Assembly (NCBI GenBank): GCA_963682175.1
Contig: OY821787.1
Span: forward strand, 23,352,501 to 23,416,500
Source: Triglochin maritima
Taxonomy: Eukaryota; Streptophyta; Magnoliopsida; Alismatales; Juncaginaceae
Direction of reading: 5' to 3'
Length of the DNA stretch: 64,000 nucleotides
Shown here: piece by piece, positions 1-11,456 of the stretch
Numbering within the stretch: position 1 is the first letter of the stretch
Layout of the letters: the number at the start of each line of letters is the position of its first letter
Position numbers and translations under genes: made by a program
The notes under the pieces: generated by a model
Databases searched by the model: none
Told to the model about the DNA's origin: nothing
Seen by the model: the letters and a program-made list of their open reading frames with translations, nothing else

Positions 1-580
1 CTTCTTCTTCCTTCTCCTCCTCTTTATTTAGATCTTCACCTTTCTCCCCACCAGTATTTTCACATGTCCCTATCCCTCGAAGATATATAATTTCTTCCCT
101 CAGCTTCCCACACTCTTCCTGGTTCATCCTCAGTTCTTCCTTCAGGTCGTTAACCTCTTCTGTCGCCTTCTTAAGGGCAGCTTCGGCCCTCAGCCATTTC
201 GTCTTCACCTCACTCAGCTCTAACTCCTGGAGCAGCGGGTCACATGGAATGTTGCAGTCTGTCAGTTGGAGCCTTGGCAAACTGCATGTTGAAGCTGAGC
301 CCTTTCGAACAGGAGTTCGAACAGAACTAATAAGTTCCAGCTCCCTTTCACTCATTGATGGAGCCCCCATCAGGTCGAACATGCCGTTGTAAATCTGAGG
401 TAAGGTAATTCCACGTTCCTCCTATTTCCTCAGGGTTAAACGTTTCCCAAACATTTCCGTCCAACTTTTCATTCGTGGAAATGCTCCACTTCTGGGCTCC
501 CCCAATTTGAATTTCTCACAAAGCCACACCTTCAAATGGAAAAGTTCAACTGTTTAGAACGACTCAACAAACATACGTTC

Positions 581-1882
581 ATATTCTAAACAGACACAAC
601 TTAATCCAAACAGACAGACAACTTAATCCGAACAGACACACAACTTAATCCCAACAGACCCACAACTTATTCCGAACAGTCAGACAATTTATTCCGAACA
701 GACACAAACATATACCGAACAGACAGACATCTTATTCCGAACAGACACACAACATATTCCGAACAGACACACAACATATTCCAAACAGACAGACAACTTA
801 TTCCAAACAGACAGAGAACTTAATCCGAACAGACACACGACTTATTCCAAACAGACAGATAACTTAATCCGAACAGACACACCACTTAATCTGAACAGAC
901 ACACAACTGATTCCGAACAGACAGACAACTTAATCTGAACAGACAGACAACTTATTCCGAACAGACCCACAACTTATTCCGAACAGACAAACAATAATCC
1001 GAACAGACACACAACTTATTCCGAACAGACCCACAACTTATTCCGAACAGACAAACAATAATCCGAACAGACACACAACTTATTCCGAACAGACCCACAA
1101 CTTATTCCGAACAGACACACAACATATTCCGCACAGACACACAACATATTCCGAACAGACAGACAACTTATTCCAAACAGACACACAACATATTCTGAAT
1201 AGACACACAACATATTCCGAACAGACACACAACATATTCTGAACAGACAGAAAACTTATTCCGAACAGACAGACATCTTAATCCGAACAGACACACAATT
1301 TCATCCGAACAACTTAATCCGAACAGACCCACAACTTAATCCGAACAGACCCACAACTGATTCTGAATAGACATACAACTTAATCTGAAGAGACACACAA
1401 CTTATTCCGAACAGACAGACAACTTTATCCGAACAGACACACAACTTAATCCGAACAGACCCACAACTGATTCCGAACAGACAGACAAGTTAATCCGAAC
1501 AGACACACAACTTAATCAGAACAGACCCACAACTTATTCCGAACAGACAAACAATAATCCGAACAGACACACAACTTATTCCGAACAGACCTACAACTTA
1601 TTCCGAACAGTCAGAAAACTTATTCCAAACAGACAGACAGCTTATTCCGAACAGACACAACATATTCCGAACAGTCACACAACATATTCCGAACAGACAG
1701 ACAACTTATTCCGAACAGACAGACAACTTAATCCAAACAGACACACAACTTAATCAGAACAGTCAGACAACTTAATCCGAACAAACACACAACATATTCC
1801 GAACAGACAGACAACTTATTCCGAACAGACAAACAACTTAATCCGAACAGACACACAACTTAATCTGAACAGACACAAAAAA
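581..1882. repeat. 22-bp minisatellite in the intron of the PMD gene
   Basis: About 58 head-to-tail copies of a ~22-bp unit. On the minus strand each unit carries the core GTTCGGAATAAGTTG followed by a variable GTCTGT-type spacer. Frequent variants are TTCCGAAC/ATCCGAAC/ATCCAAAC and GACACACA/GACAGACA/GACCCACA. The array fills nearly all of the presumed PMD intron between donor 1889 and acceptor 550. The core is shared with the array in the MULE at 16171-18737. Confidence 0.95.
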
Positions 1883-2303
1883 CGCTTACTTGTATTGCCA
1901 CACAACCGTCGACGTTCCCCTACCTCATAATGAGGTTCCCTGGCTTTCTCCTCTCCTGCAGTTCTAAGCTGGCTTTCTCCAGGCCCCAACCAGGGCTCCG
2001 TGAACTGCACGTGCCCATGCGTATATGTTTATGCGTCTGATGTTCCTCAAATGGTGCATGAACCATTGCTTCGGTCGAAGTGGTCCATCATAGAACAAAA
2101 AAATGGTTGAAGATGAAAGAAATCAGGAGACGAACGTACTCCTCCGTGTCGCCCATGACACTGTTTGCCATCAGATGACCTAAAAGTTGTGTGTTGTCAA
2201 GGTTCACCCCTTCTCGCCTGTGTACACCCAATGGTTCCATCACCACGGTCATCCCATTCATACGTAAGCCCAAAATTAGGGCAACGTCTTCCGGTGTAAG
2301 GGG

Positions 2304-4600
2304 TGTAGGATCGTGTGGGTCTATGGGTCCACAATTAAGGCTAATTACCTACTTGTTTAAGCAATCAAGATATGCACAGCGGAATTGAAATAAAACAAGC
2401 AACTAAAGGAATCGAAAAGCAAACCACAATCACACGGGGGATTTTTATAGAGGTTCGGCACCCCACCGGGGTCCTAGTCCTGTCTTGTAAGCTCCGCTCG
2501 ACTCCGCGGGCTGCGCCTACGTCTTCACTAACCACTCCCCGTTCCGGGCCGGGAGAGAACGCCTTTTACAAAACAAACTCCGCGAACAACCTCGCGAGCT
2601 TGACTTCTTCCTCTCACAATCCGAGAGGGACACTTCGGGCTTTCACCGAAGTCCTTGCTTCCTTTGACAACAATTGTAACTGAGTGGGATTCACTCTCTA
2701 ATTGAGCAAACTTTGAGTAGGATGAGTATATGATCACTAAGTGTGGATTTAGGCTTGTGGAGTGAAATTGGAAGCTTTGAGGATTGAGAGCTTCTCTTTA
2801 ATGAATTGGACAATTGGAAGTTGGAGAGTTGTCTTAACAACAAGTCTTGATCCTCTATTTATAAGCTCCTAAAGATTTCTAGCCGTTTGGACAAGATTTG
2901 AATGGGTTTTTTGCAAGATACACAAAGCAGAAAATCAGGCTGCAAATCTGTCCAGAAACGGTCGACCGAAAGGTGCAACGGTCGACCGAACTCTTGGGTT
3001 CGTTAAAGATACAGTCGACCGAAATATGGAATGGTCGACTAAACACTTAAGTCTTATTAGGTAAACGGTCGACCGAACAGGGTTACCGGTCGACCGAACT
3101 AACGTTTCGGTAGAGGGAAATTTGGATCGGTTGACCGAAATTGTATCGACCGATAGCAGGTAATTTTGACAAGATAAAATGGTCGACCGGACAGGGTAAA
3201 TGGTTCGACCGTTGATCAATGTATATGGGGGTGTATTTTGTTTTAATACGAATACGACCGTTGGGTATATACGACAAAAATAACGGTCGGAAAAGTGAGT
3301 TCAAACGGTCGACCGAAAGAGATGGTGCGGTCGACCGAAACTAGACAGGGAAACAAAAACAGAATGCTTTGATCATCCAGTCGACCGAACGGCCTGTTGC
3401 GGTCGACCGAATGTGGGCAGACAGTGAGGGTTCAGGTTTAGTGTTTTCCGGTCTAAGTTTGGGTGATCTATTGAAGTCCAATCACTCTCTAAACTTGAGC
3501 ACACTTGAGAAAGATAAGAATTGATCTTAAGTGTGGATATTGAGGCTTGGAGTGTTTGGAATGATCTCTCTAATGTAGGAGACAAATATGTGTGGGAGAG
3601 TTGTGTTAAAATGTGTTTTACAACTCTTTATATAGGCATTAGAGAGAATAGATCCGTTGGGCTTGATTGGGTGAGTGTTGGTCTAGGATACACAAAACAG
3701 AAACTCGCAGGACCCAATTCTGAGTTAATTCGGTCGACCGGATCGGTCTGAACGGTCGACCGTTTGGCAGTTTTGAACTCAGTTCGGTCGACCGGTTAGG
3801 TAACGGTCGACCGCCCCATGCTACGACTTATGTACACTTAAGTGATCGGTCTAACTCCGAAAAGGGTTCGGTCGACCGATTTGCACTAGACACTTTGGGG
3901 TTGACAAACAATGATCAATTCGGTCGACCGAGCTAAGGTCTAGCGGTCGACGGATTTTGTCCAGGAGGTTCGGGTTTGTCAAGAGACAGATATTCGGTCG
4001 ACCGAACAAGGTCCTCGGTCGACCGATACTTGAAATGTATTTGGGGTATTTTTGGTTAATACCAATACGACCGTTGGGTATAATACGACAAAATAAACGA
4101 TCGGAAAAATAAGTTCATACGGTCGACCGAAAAGGCATATACGGTCGACCGAAACTAGGCAGTGAAAACACAAACATGATGAATGATCACTCGGTCGACC
4201 GAACGGTCTGTTACGGTCGACCGAATGTGGGCAGACTGTTAGGGTTCTGGTTTAGTGTTTTCAGGTCTAAGTTTGGGTGATCTATTGAAGTCCAAATTAT
4301 GTGAAATTTCGTGTGTGACTTCTATGAGGAACCTAGTGTGTGTTTAAGTTTATTTTAGCTCAAGTATGCTCAATATACACATGTTCCTAAGACTCAAAGA
4401 AAATACAAAATACATGTCTTCAAAGGAGCTTGATTACATGTCTTGACTTGATTTCCTTTCTTCCTTGAGTCTTGATCACTTGTAGAGGTTAGCACAAAGC
4501 GATATATATGCAATGCAATATGTGTGCTACTCTACATGATTATAATTAAGATTAGGTTGATTAAATCATCAAAACATAGATTAAGGCCAAAAAGCCAACA
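2304..4600 (-). mobile_element. Copia LTR (solo, partly duplicated) inside the PMD exon
   Basis: In minus orientation it starts TGTTGGCTTTTTGGCC at 4600 and ends in GATCCTACA at 2304, the same ends as the LTRs of the complete element at 51983-57360. It is flanked by agggg (2299-2303) and ggggg (4601-4605), a 5-bp duplication with one mismatch. At ~2.3 kb it is longer than the 1.5-kb LTR because it holds two partial copies: the block around 3245-3480 recurs at 4065-4300, joined at ~3481 inside the leader-like region. It contains many CGGTCGACCG palindromes. Confidence 0.85.
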
Positions 4601-5232
4601 GGGGGAACTACACCTGATCCTATTCTCAGCCCCACCTCCTCCGCATCGTAGTGTTCGATGAACCAATCGACTATTTCGTTGTCCGTAGTAATGTTAGGAA
4701 GGTCTAGGAAGTGACCGAAGGGGGTGCTCCGGAAAACCTCCTTCTCAACCTTCTTCATCCTGTCAAATTGCTTTCGGATGGTCGTCCAGGAGCACCGGGA
4801 TTCCCGGAAGTAGTAGGTGGTTCCCTAAAACAAAAAAATTGAAGAAACGAAAATTCATCAAAAAAATAACGACCAAGGGAAAAAATATAGACCCACCAGT
4901 TCTGGGACAGGTTCGTTATCGACGGCAGGAGTTGAAGAATCCATTATCGTTTAGAGGGGAAGAAAGAAAGCCGGAATAGGTTCACAGGTACGCTTCCTCC
5001 GTTCACAGGTAATCCAACGAGAAAGAAAGTGAGACTCTCCCTTTCGGTCTGCATATTTTTAATCTTCCTCGGTATCCGAACCGTCGTTCGTAGGGTGTCT
5101 GCCGCTGTCTTATTTGGAAAGCAACCGTCGTTCTTCGAAAACCGTCAAAAAAAATTTAAAAACAATTTAAGACGCGTTTGGAAATGGTGACATGACAATC
5201 CGACTAGACGCTAACTCGCCAACTTTTGGGTG

Positions 5233-5278
5233 CCACGTAGGGCGCGTCACGGACGCCAGCGTCCGTGTATAACAACCC
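5233..5278 (-). repeat. MULE terminal inverted repeat (element A, right end)
   Basis: Read inward on the minus strand it begins GGGTTGTTATACACGGACGC and ends CCCTACGTGG, 46 bp. It aligns without gaps to the TIR of the MULE at 16171 (shared ACGGACGC, GGCGTC, ACGCGCC and TACGTGG) and to that at 15888. The PMD start codon lies ~290 bp inside. The partner TIR must lie left of the window. The next nine bases, ttatatttt (5279-5287), are the expected target duplication half. Confidence 0.75.
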
Positions 5279-5339
5279 TTATATTTTTAGGGATAAAAGT
5301 ACAAGTGTTTGTCGTGTACTTGTGTTTTCTCAGCTTACT

Positions 5340-5937
5340 TACCCTTCGAGTGAAAGTAGGGGTATAAGTGGATATTCAAATATCCAAGCATCCGTCCGTA
5401 TCCGTATTTTAATTGGGACATTCAATCTGAGAAAAAATATCCGTAAGATCGTATTCGTATCCGATCCGTAAAGTCGTGGAGCGGATATGGTTATTTGTAC
5501 ATCCGATCCGTATAATATCTGATCCGGGATCAAATATTATTAGTACAACATCCATATTCGTATCCATATTATATATATAGTTATTTTTAAAATTAATGAT
5601 ATATATATATATACGTTAGTTATTTTCTCATATTGTTATCATTTTAGAATATGGAGTTAGAAGTTAAGATAAAGTAAATTAATATTTGAAACCAAATAAA
5701 GTTATAAATGTGACTATGTATAATAATTTGTCTAAGTGAAAATGAAAAATGTTATAAGGTTGGGAATTATGTTTACGGATGCGGATATTATCCGTATTCG
5801 CTCCGAATCCGTCAAATATCCGAACGAATATAGACTTTTGATATCCGCAAACAATCTGTATCCGTATCTGAATCCGTAAATTTCATGCGGATACGAATAT
5901 GGATATACTTATATCTAATCCGTTGACACCCAAAGAC
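5340..5937. repeat. MITE-like AT-rich segment with degenerate inverted ends
   Basis: The left part (aggggtataagtggatattc and many ATCCGTATCCG words) is mirrored by the right part (GGATACGAATATGG, then ATCCGTTGACACCC). Read inward from the right the end is TGGGTGTCAACGGAT, close to the AGGGGTGTCAA ends of hAT-type plant MITEs. The middle is AT-rich with no coding sequence. No convincing target duplication is visible, so the limits and superfamily are tentative. Confidence 0.45.
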
Positions 5938-6599
5938 CATCCACTATGGGGAGGATGACCTGGTCATCCATCGACTGAGTCATCAACCTGATCGCTGGAG
6001 CGACCTGGTCATGGGAGGTAAGTTGGTGTTTTTTAAAAATGTTTTGTTTTTGGTTTGTTTTATTTTGTTTGTTTTAAATCTTTTTTTAAAATACGTTTTA
6101 TAATTGTTTATATTTTTTTAAAATTTTAATTATTTTATTCATTATTTGCAAAATCGACCACAAAATGATGTATAAGAGGGAGCAATATTGAAAAGTTGGG
6201 GTCGATTCAGGAAAAAATAAAAAAAAATTATAAAATATTTTTTTTAAGAAAATAAGATTTAAAATGATAAAAAAACAATACAAGATTTATTGGTATTTGT
6301 TATAATAATTAAGGGTTTATATTTTTATAAATAATTAGGATTTAAGTACGAAATTTATACTGAAATACACCAACTTTTCAGAAATAGAAAATATTATACT
6401 AACTTTAAAGTAGAAAACAACAATTAAACTGAAATAACAACAACCGAAACTAATCATCAAAATATGGAAGATAAGTCTTAAACTAAAATAAAAACGACAA
6501 CTACAAATTAGGGAAGATAGATTATAAACTGGAAAAATTAAAACCATAAAAATTCTACTTAAATATTTAAGAAACCCACCGATCTACTCCTCCTCCTCC
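5938..6599. other. Non-coding flank of the Harbinger remnant
   Basis: AT-rich sequence with a short GC-richer patch at 5940-6020 (repeated GACCTGGTCAT). No gene is seen. It is probably the 5' non-coding part of the PIF/Harbinger element, but I could not identify a terminal inverted repeat or a TWA duplication. Confidence 0.4.
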
Positions 6600-7880
6600 T
6601 CTGACGATGCCTTCGACGAGCTTTAGATGCAAGTAAGCACTGAAGCACTCAAAGAGCTTGAGCGTGGAGCAACTCCTGGGCAGATGAGTAAGGCTCCAAG
6701 GCGACGCCGCGTTAGGAACCCCAATAGAGATCGGGAAGAAGGTTATCGTCGCCTTATTTCTGATTATTTGGCTGAAAATCCTGTGTATGGTCCTCGTATT
6801 TTCAGAAGAAGATTCAGAATGAGGAAGCATGTGTTTTCGCATATATCGGGTGCCGTTGAGACTTCTGACGTGTTCTCCCAACCAAGACCGGATGCTGTTG
6901 GTTGAATGGGTATATCAGGACTACAGAAAATCACTGCAGCTATGCGATTGTTAGCCTACGGCGTTGCAGGCGATGCCGTTGATGAGTACCTATGGCTTAG
7001 TGAGACGACAACAAGGGTGGCTCTCCAGTAGTTCGAAGGAGTGATAGCCAACTTCAGTGATGAATACCTGAGAAAACCTACACCAGAAGACACAACAAGG
7101 CTAGTTCACGTTGGCGTGCAACGTGACTTTCCATGCATGATGGGGAGCATCGATTGTATGCACTAGGAGTGGAAAAATTTCCCAGCATCTTGGAAAGGAC
7201 AATACCAAGGGCGGAGTGGCAACACAACAATTGTGTTAGAGGCCGTAGCGTCTTACGACCTCTGGATACGACACACCTTTTTCGGAACTCCTGGATCCTG
7301 TAACGATCTAAACGTACTTCAACGATCTCCCATTTTTGATGACGTGTTGCAAGGACATGCCCCCCCCCGTATGGTACGAGGTGAATGATCGTCAATATGA
7401 TATGGGATATTATCTTACAGATAATATTTATCCGCAGTGGGCGGCATTCATGAGGTCCATTTCGTTTCCACAAACATCGAAGGATAGATGTTTTGCACAA
7501 CACCAGGAGGTAATGCGTAAAGACGTAGAATGCGCCTTAAGAGTCTTGCAGGCACGATGAGCAATCCTAAGGAGACCATCTTTTGCGTGGAATGCTGACC
7601 TCCTAAACAAAATAATAATTGCGTGCATCATAATTTACAGCATGATCGTGGAGAACGAACGTGACTCTTATTCCATGGTTTATGATACAACTGAGTTTGA
7701 GCATGATCACGACATACTGAGTCTGGGACCAACACCTTACTCCACTTCACGGGTTCTTGACATTACCAGTTACATTGTTACAAAGAACACATTCGTGATA
7801 AAACCCAGCATCTTGCACTAAGGACCGATTTGATCGAAAACATCTGGCAGCGATTCAGCGGTAGTGACACTTAAGTGTGT
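6600..7880 (+). pseudogene. PIF/Harbinger transposase (DDE_Tnp_4 type), dead
   Basis: Translation in interrupted frames gives the typical order for a Harbinger nuclease: LISDYLAENPVYGPRIFRRR, then RLLAYGVAGDAVDEYLW, then VGVQRDFPCMMGSIDC (first catalytic Asp in the SIDC block), TIVLEAVASYDLWI, FFGTPGSCNDLNVLQRSP (second Asp) and RKDVECALRVLQAR (catalytic Glu). Stops or shifts occur after DAVG (6903), in place of W after CMH (~7165), after ARMVRG-like sequence near 7380, after LQAR (7558) and near the C-terminus (7819). Family assignment is strong; the element is inactive. The companion Myb-like ORF is not seen. Confidence 0.85.
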
Positions 7881-8370
7881 TTTATTAATATGTATTGTAG
7901 GTGTTTTGTGGTTTGTGTCGTTTAATATTTGATTTATGTCGTGTGTTATCTTGTTTATGTCGTGTATTTGGTTTATCATTTCGGGTAACGTAAGCTTACG
8001 TTTGTTTAATTTAATGTAATATTTGCTTTATTAATATTAATGATATTTACTATTTGCTAATCATTGATGGTTAAATAAAAAATTATATGTAATTTGGAAA
8101 TACGAGATTTATTGGTATTTTGTTTTTCCAAATAAATTATTATTGTTTTTGGTAAATATAAATGATTTTGGAATATAATAAAAATTGATAAGGAAATTAA
8201 CAATGTGGAGTAAAGAGAGTGTCACGACCTAAATCATGGTAAATTTGTAAATAGTAAAGGAAAAATAGAAAATTGTTACGATGACACGACTAAGTCCATC
8301 TATCTGCCGACCACTCAACCACAGCCCTGCTCTGCCCAGAAAACAAACCGCAAAAGCAGGAGTAGCGAAA
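7881..8370. promoter_or_regulatory. Upstream region of the kinase/PP2C gene
   Basis: AT-rich sequence downstream of the Harbinger remnant and upstream of the start codon at 8371. It must hold the promoter and 5' leader of the kinase/PP2C gene, but no convincing TATA box can be singled out. An upstream in-frame ATG at 8281 would add 30 residues (MTRLSPSICRP...). The ATG at 8371 fits the family N-terminus (x-x-x-CIRGCC) better. Confidence 0.4.
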
Positions 8371-11300
8371 ATGGCGGAGACAAGCAGTTGCATCCGCGGC
8401 TGCTGCTCCAGCTCCACCATCCCCCTCCGCCTCCAGTCCTACACCCTCCTCTCCCCCATCGCCCGCGGATCCGAGAGCACTGTCCACCTTGCCCTACTCC
8501 CCGACGGCCGCCGTGTCGCCGCCAAGAAACCCTTCCTCCCCACCTCCCAACACCTCGACGACTTCCACCGCCAACTCACCATCCTCTGGTACGCCCACAG
8601 CTATTGCCTATTTATTTAGGATCCAACTAAATATCAGTTCGGGAAGTGGGGATTTGTTAGGATTATTTGGATTTATTGTAACAAAATAATTTTCATGCTA
8701 AATCTTGTAAAAAAATCTAAAGTTCTACACAAAAATATATCTAATTTTCAACCTAAATGTGTTATTGAAAAAGTGACCTAGAAATTCTAAATCGCAATTT
8801 CCGTTGTTAAAGTGCATCATGTTTATGGTAGAAAAATTCCAATCATATTTAAGGATGTGATTCTTGTGGTGTTGAATTGGTTTAGGGGAGCATCCTGGTC
8901 TGGCAAAGTTCGTGGCAGCGCATGCGTGGCCTCCTGGCTACATGCTGTTCTTCGAGCTCTATGAGTTGCGGAATTTGGGGGAGAAGTTGCATGTTGAGGA
9001 ATGGAGCCCCAATGTTGGGGAGATGCTTCGTATTTCCATTGGGACAGGTGAAGTTTTTATTTCAAAATGGTTGTTGCTTTTGCTTTCCTAGTGAGCTGTA
9101 AGCTGGAGGTGTTAGCAGTTTAGTTTCTTGGGTTTGATTCATAAGAGCAAGAATATCATAGTTTTTATTAGTTAGCTTCAGCAACAACTTTTAGTTCCAT
9201 TATAAGAGCAACATCGATGTCTTGAAATGTTAGCATCATAACTTGAAACAGAATAGGTGAAATGTCAAAAATAAATTGTGGTTGCTTGTGTTTCCCCAAT
9301 ACGTTTATGCTCCGAGATGGTGTTTGAAGTTAGGAAGTTGGAATTTATAAATGATCAAAATATTAGCAAACTAAATTCTAAGTGGTTAAATATTCAAAAG
9401 GTCAAAATCTAGGGTGGTCAAAATATAAAGAAATCAAAACTCTAGGTGGGTGGAAATATTTGAAGATTGGAAAGCCAGGGGTGTTCGCTTGACCCCTGTA
9501 GCACTGTTCTTGTGTATCCTGATGCTTGAATTGAGTAGCTGATTGTTTGTAATCAGCTCTGATTTCCTAACCTTGTGGGGAATAAGTTGGTCGACAAATG
9601 TAACAATGTTCTTTGTGCTCCTTAAGCAACCAATTTTCTTAGTGCTTCTTAGTGTAAAGAAGGAAAGGAAGAATAGGTTGGTCATGTTATTTATGCCATT
9701 TAGTTGATGTCATTTCTAGCTTGTAGATGTACTAGTACTTTTAAGATCCATTCCAGCTAAACAAGCAGCATTAGCTATGGAAGAGTATCAAAAGCTTATC
9801 CATGAAAAATCTTAAATTGATTTATTAATTCCAATAACTTATTTTTTAATGTTTTCTAGTTTGTTCTTCATTTTTGCCTGTAAGGCAGTCAGCTATAGCT
9901 TATTAGCTCAAAATTTTGTATATAGAATGTTTCTGTTGAGTATTTGATTAGGAGTGGCTACTACAGTTCCTTGTAAAGCCTTTTTTTAACATCATTGATT
10001 TATCTTTCCAGCTGAAGCTTTATTGTATCTGCACAATCTTGGAATTTTACATCGAGATGTAAAGCCTGCTAATATATTGGTAATTATTTCATTGTGTCCT
10101 TTAATCAGTGTTGTATAATGACATCTATTTTTCTACTTAATGGTGTTTCCTGATTTGTTTCTCTACGTATTGCCTCTATTTTGCTGATAAATAATTTCAA
10201 TTGTCTCTATCCAGCTTGATCAAAATTTACGACCTTATTTATCAGACTTTGGTCTAGCCATGTATAAGAAGGATATTCAATCTACCTTTTCAAACAGTTG
10301 GAGGCTGTCCGGCAAACCAACAGGTGGTTTCCACAAGCGTAATATGGTTGGAACACTTATATACATGTCTCCAGAAATATTGAGCAAAGAGATACACACA
10401 GAAAAGTCAGATGTTTACAGTTTTGCAGTGATGATGAAGTATGCTATATTTTTATTATAATTTCTGCATGTTATAACCATTAATTACCATTTTAGTTCTG
10501 TTAGTAATTCTGAAATATAATGATTGTTATTTATCACATTTCTTCTACATAGGTGTTTGTAGCTACTACACAGGCTAGACCCACGACTTGATAGTTTTAA
10601 TTTTCTTTGTGAAAATTTTGTTCAATAGTTTGAAATGTTGGTTGCACATTATTATCTTCTCTTCCGTTGCAGTGAGATTCTTACGGGTGTTGTACCTTAT
10701 ACGGATTTAAGGACAGAAGCACAGGTATAATATTGTTCAGCAAAGCTCCCTTTTTCCGTAGCTATTATTTAAAATGCTTCCATTGAGTATATAAATTACT
10801 CTCTTGCTATGGAAATGTCTAGATGTCTAAGAATGGTCATTTGCTTAATATGTAATTTTTTCCGTGATAACACTCATTGACTCATTGGCGTTGGATGATC
10901 TCTTACCGGTTACCGCTTGTATTGGTTTGCAGACAGAGATGTCAATCATCATTATAAAACATGACACTTACCAAAAATCCCAACCTTTATATTTCGTATC
11001 TATTCTTCTATCATCAGATCCTTAGATGATCTCTTTCGCCATTACGTGACACAGGAATACTGGATATCTTGATGCTCTTTTAGGTCTTTGGCAACATCTA
11101 CTTGATGATTTTCCCCCTTGTAGGCACACACTGTACTTGAAATGAATTATACTGAACAGCAACTGACCGCAGCAGTAGTTGCCGATGGATTAAGACCGAA
11201 ACTTGCTACTACTGAAGCAGGTGCCCCCAAAAGACTAACATCACTCATAAAGAGATGTTGGGACCCTAGTCCTTTGCTTAGGCCTTCCATGGCTGATATT

Positions 11301-11456
11301 GTTGAAGAACTGAAGTCATTATGTGTATATGACATCTATGGAATAAATACGTATCCTTCCAATAATGGTTCCTACACTATTGATGAAAGAAAAGAACCCC
11401 ATAGTGAAAATGGAACAGCTCAATGTTTTCAGGAGGATATAAACTGGTCTAGTTGA
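8371..11456 (+). CDS. Protein kinase half of a kinase and PP2C-like domain protein
   Basis: N-terminal half of the plant protein that joins a Ser/Thr kinase to a PP2C phosphatase (family of Arabidopsis At2g40860). Exons: 8371-8588, 8881-9047, 10012-10079, 10215-10438, 10673-10724, 11124-11456; 353 residues to the stop. Start chosen at MAETSSCIRGCC, matching the family. Motifs: glycine-rich loop IARGSES, VAAKK (Lys ~52), HRDVKPAN catalytic loop, SDFGLA, GTLIYMSPEI, DVYSFAV and a C-lobe RCWDPSPLLRPSM. Exon 2 must start at 8881 to keep frame, but the intron then ends GG, not AG; the nearest AG (8884-8885) would shift the frame. The frame meets TGA at 11454-11456 (NWSS-stop-GEL), where relatives continue without a break into the PP2C half. 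GC-rich exon 1, AT-rich introns. Function as a signalling kinase is inferred from family; the product may be truncated or the gene non-functional. Confidence 0.85.

Larger units (their letters stand above)
1..4944 (-). pseudogene. Plant mobile domain (PMD) protein gene, broken, carried by a MULE
   Basis: PMD proteins are plant-specific; some are host genes and many are carried by transposons. Minus-strand model: exon 1 4944-4897 (starts MDSSTPAVDN, donor GTGGGT); exon 2 from 4824 (acceptor TTTTAG) with motif FRSTPFGHFLDL; copia LTR 2304-4600 splits this exon; it resumes at 2303 with TPEDVALILGL, the PMD signature, and later YAWARAVHGALVGAW, which resembles the second conserved PMD block. A likely donor GTAAGC lies at 1889-1884. 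The following intron is almost wholly minisatellite. The last exon starts at 549 (IELFHLKVWLCEKF, matching the PMD block that usually reads LLQxWAxExF) and runs off the window as a charged, coiled-coil-like tail. Damage: LTR insertion, a one-base frameshift near 1970, a stop after LISFIFNHFFVL and an in-frame TAG at 422-424. The upstream side ends in a MULE TIR at 5233-5278, so the gene is probably transposon cargo. Family call fairly sure; exon borders inferred. Confidence 0.7.

Noticed and set aside
581..1882. CRISPR-like appearance of the repeat array
   Set aside because: Units are contiguous with no unique spacers, and the context is plant nuclear DNA.
5340..5937. Eight-base target duplication for the MITE-like segment
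   Set aside because: Flanks (gtgaaagt and aagaccat regions) do not match, so the hAT assignment and limits stay tentative.
8281..8370. Upstream ATG as start of the kinase gene
   Set aside because: The added residues do not resemble the family N-terminus, whereas the start at 8371 places CIRGCC as in relatives.
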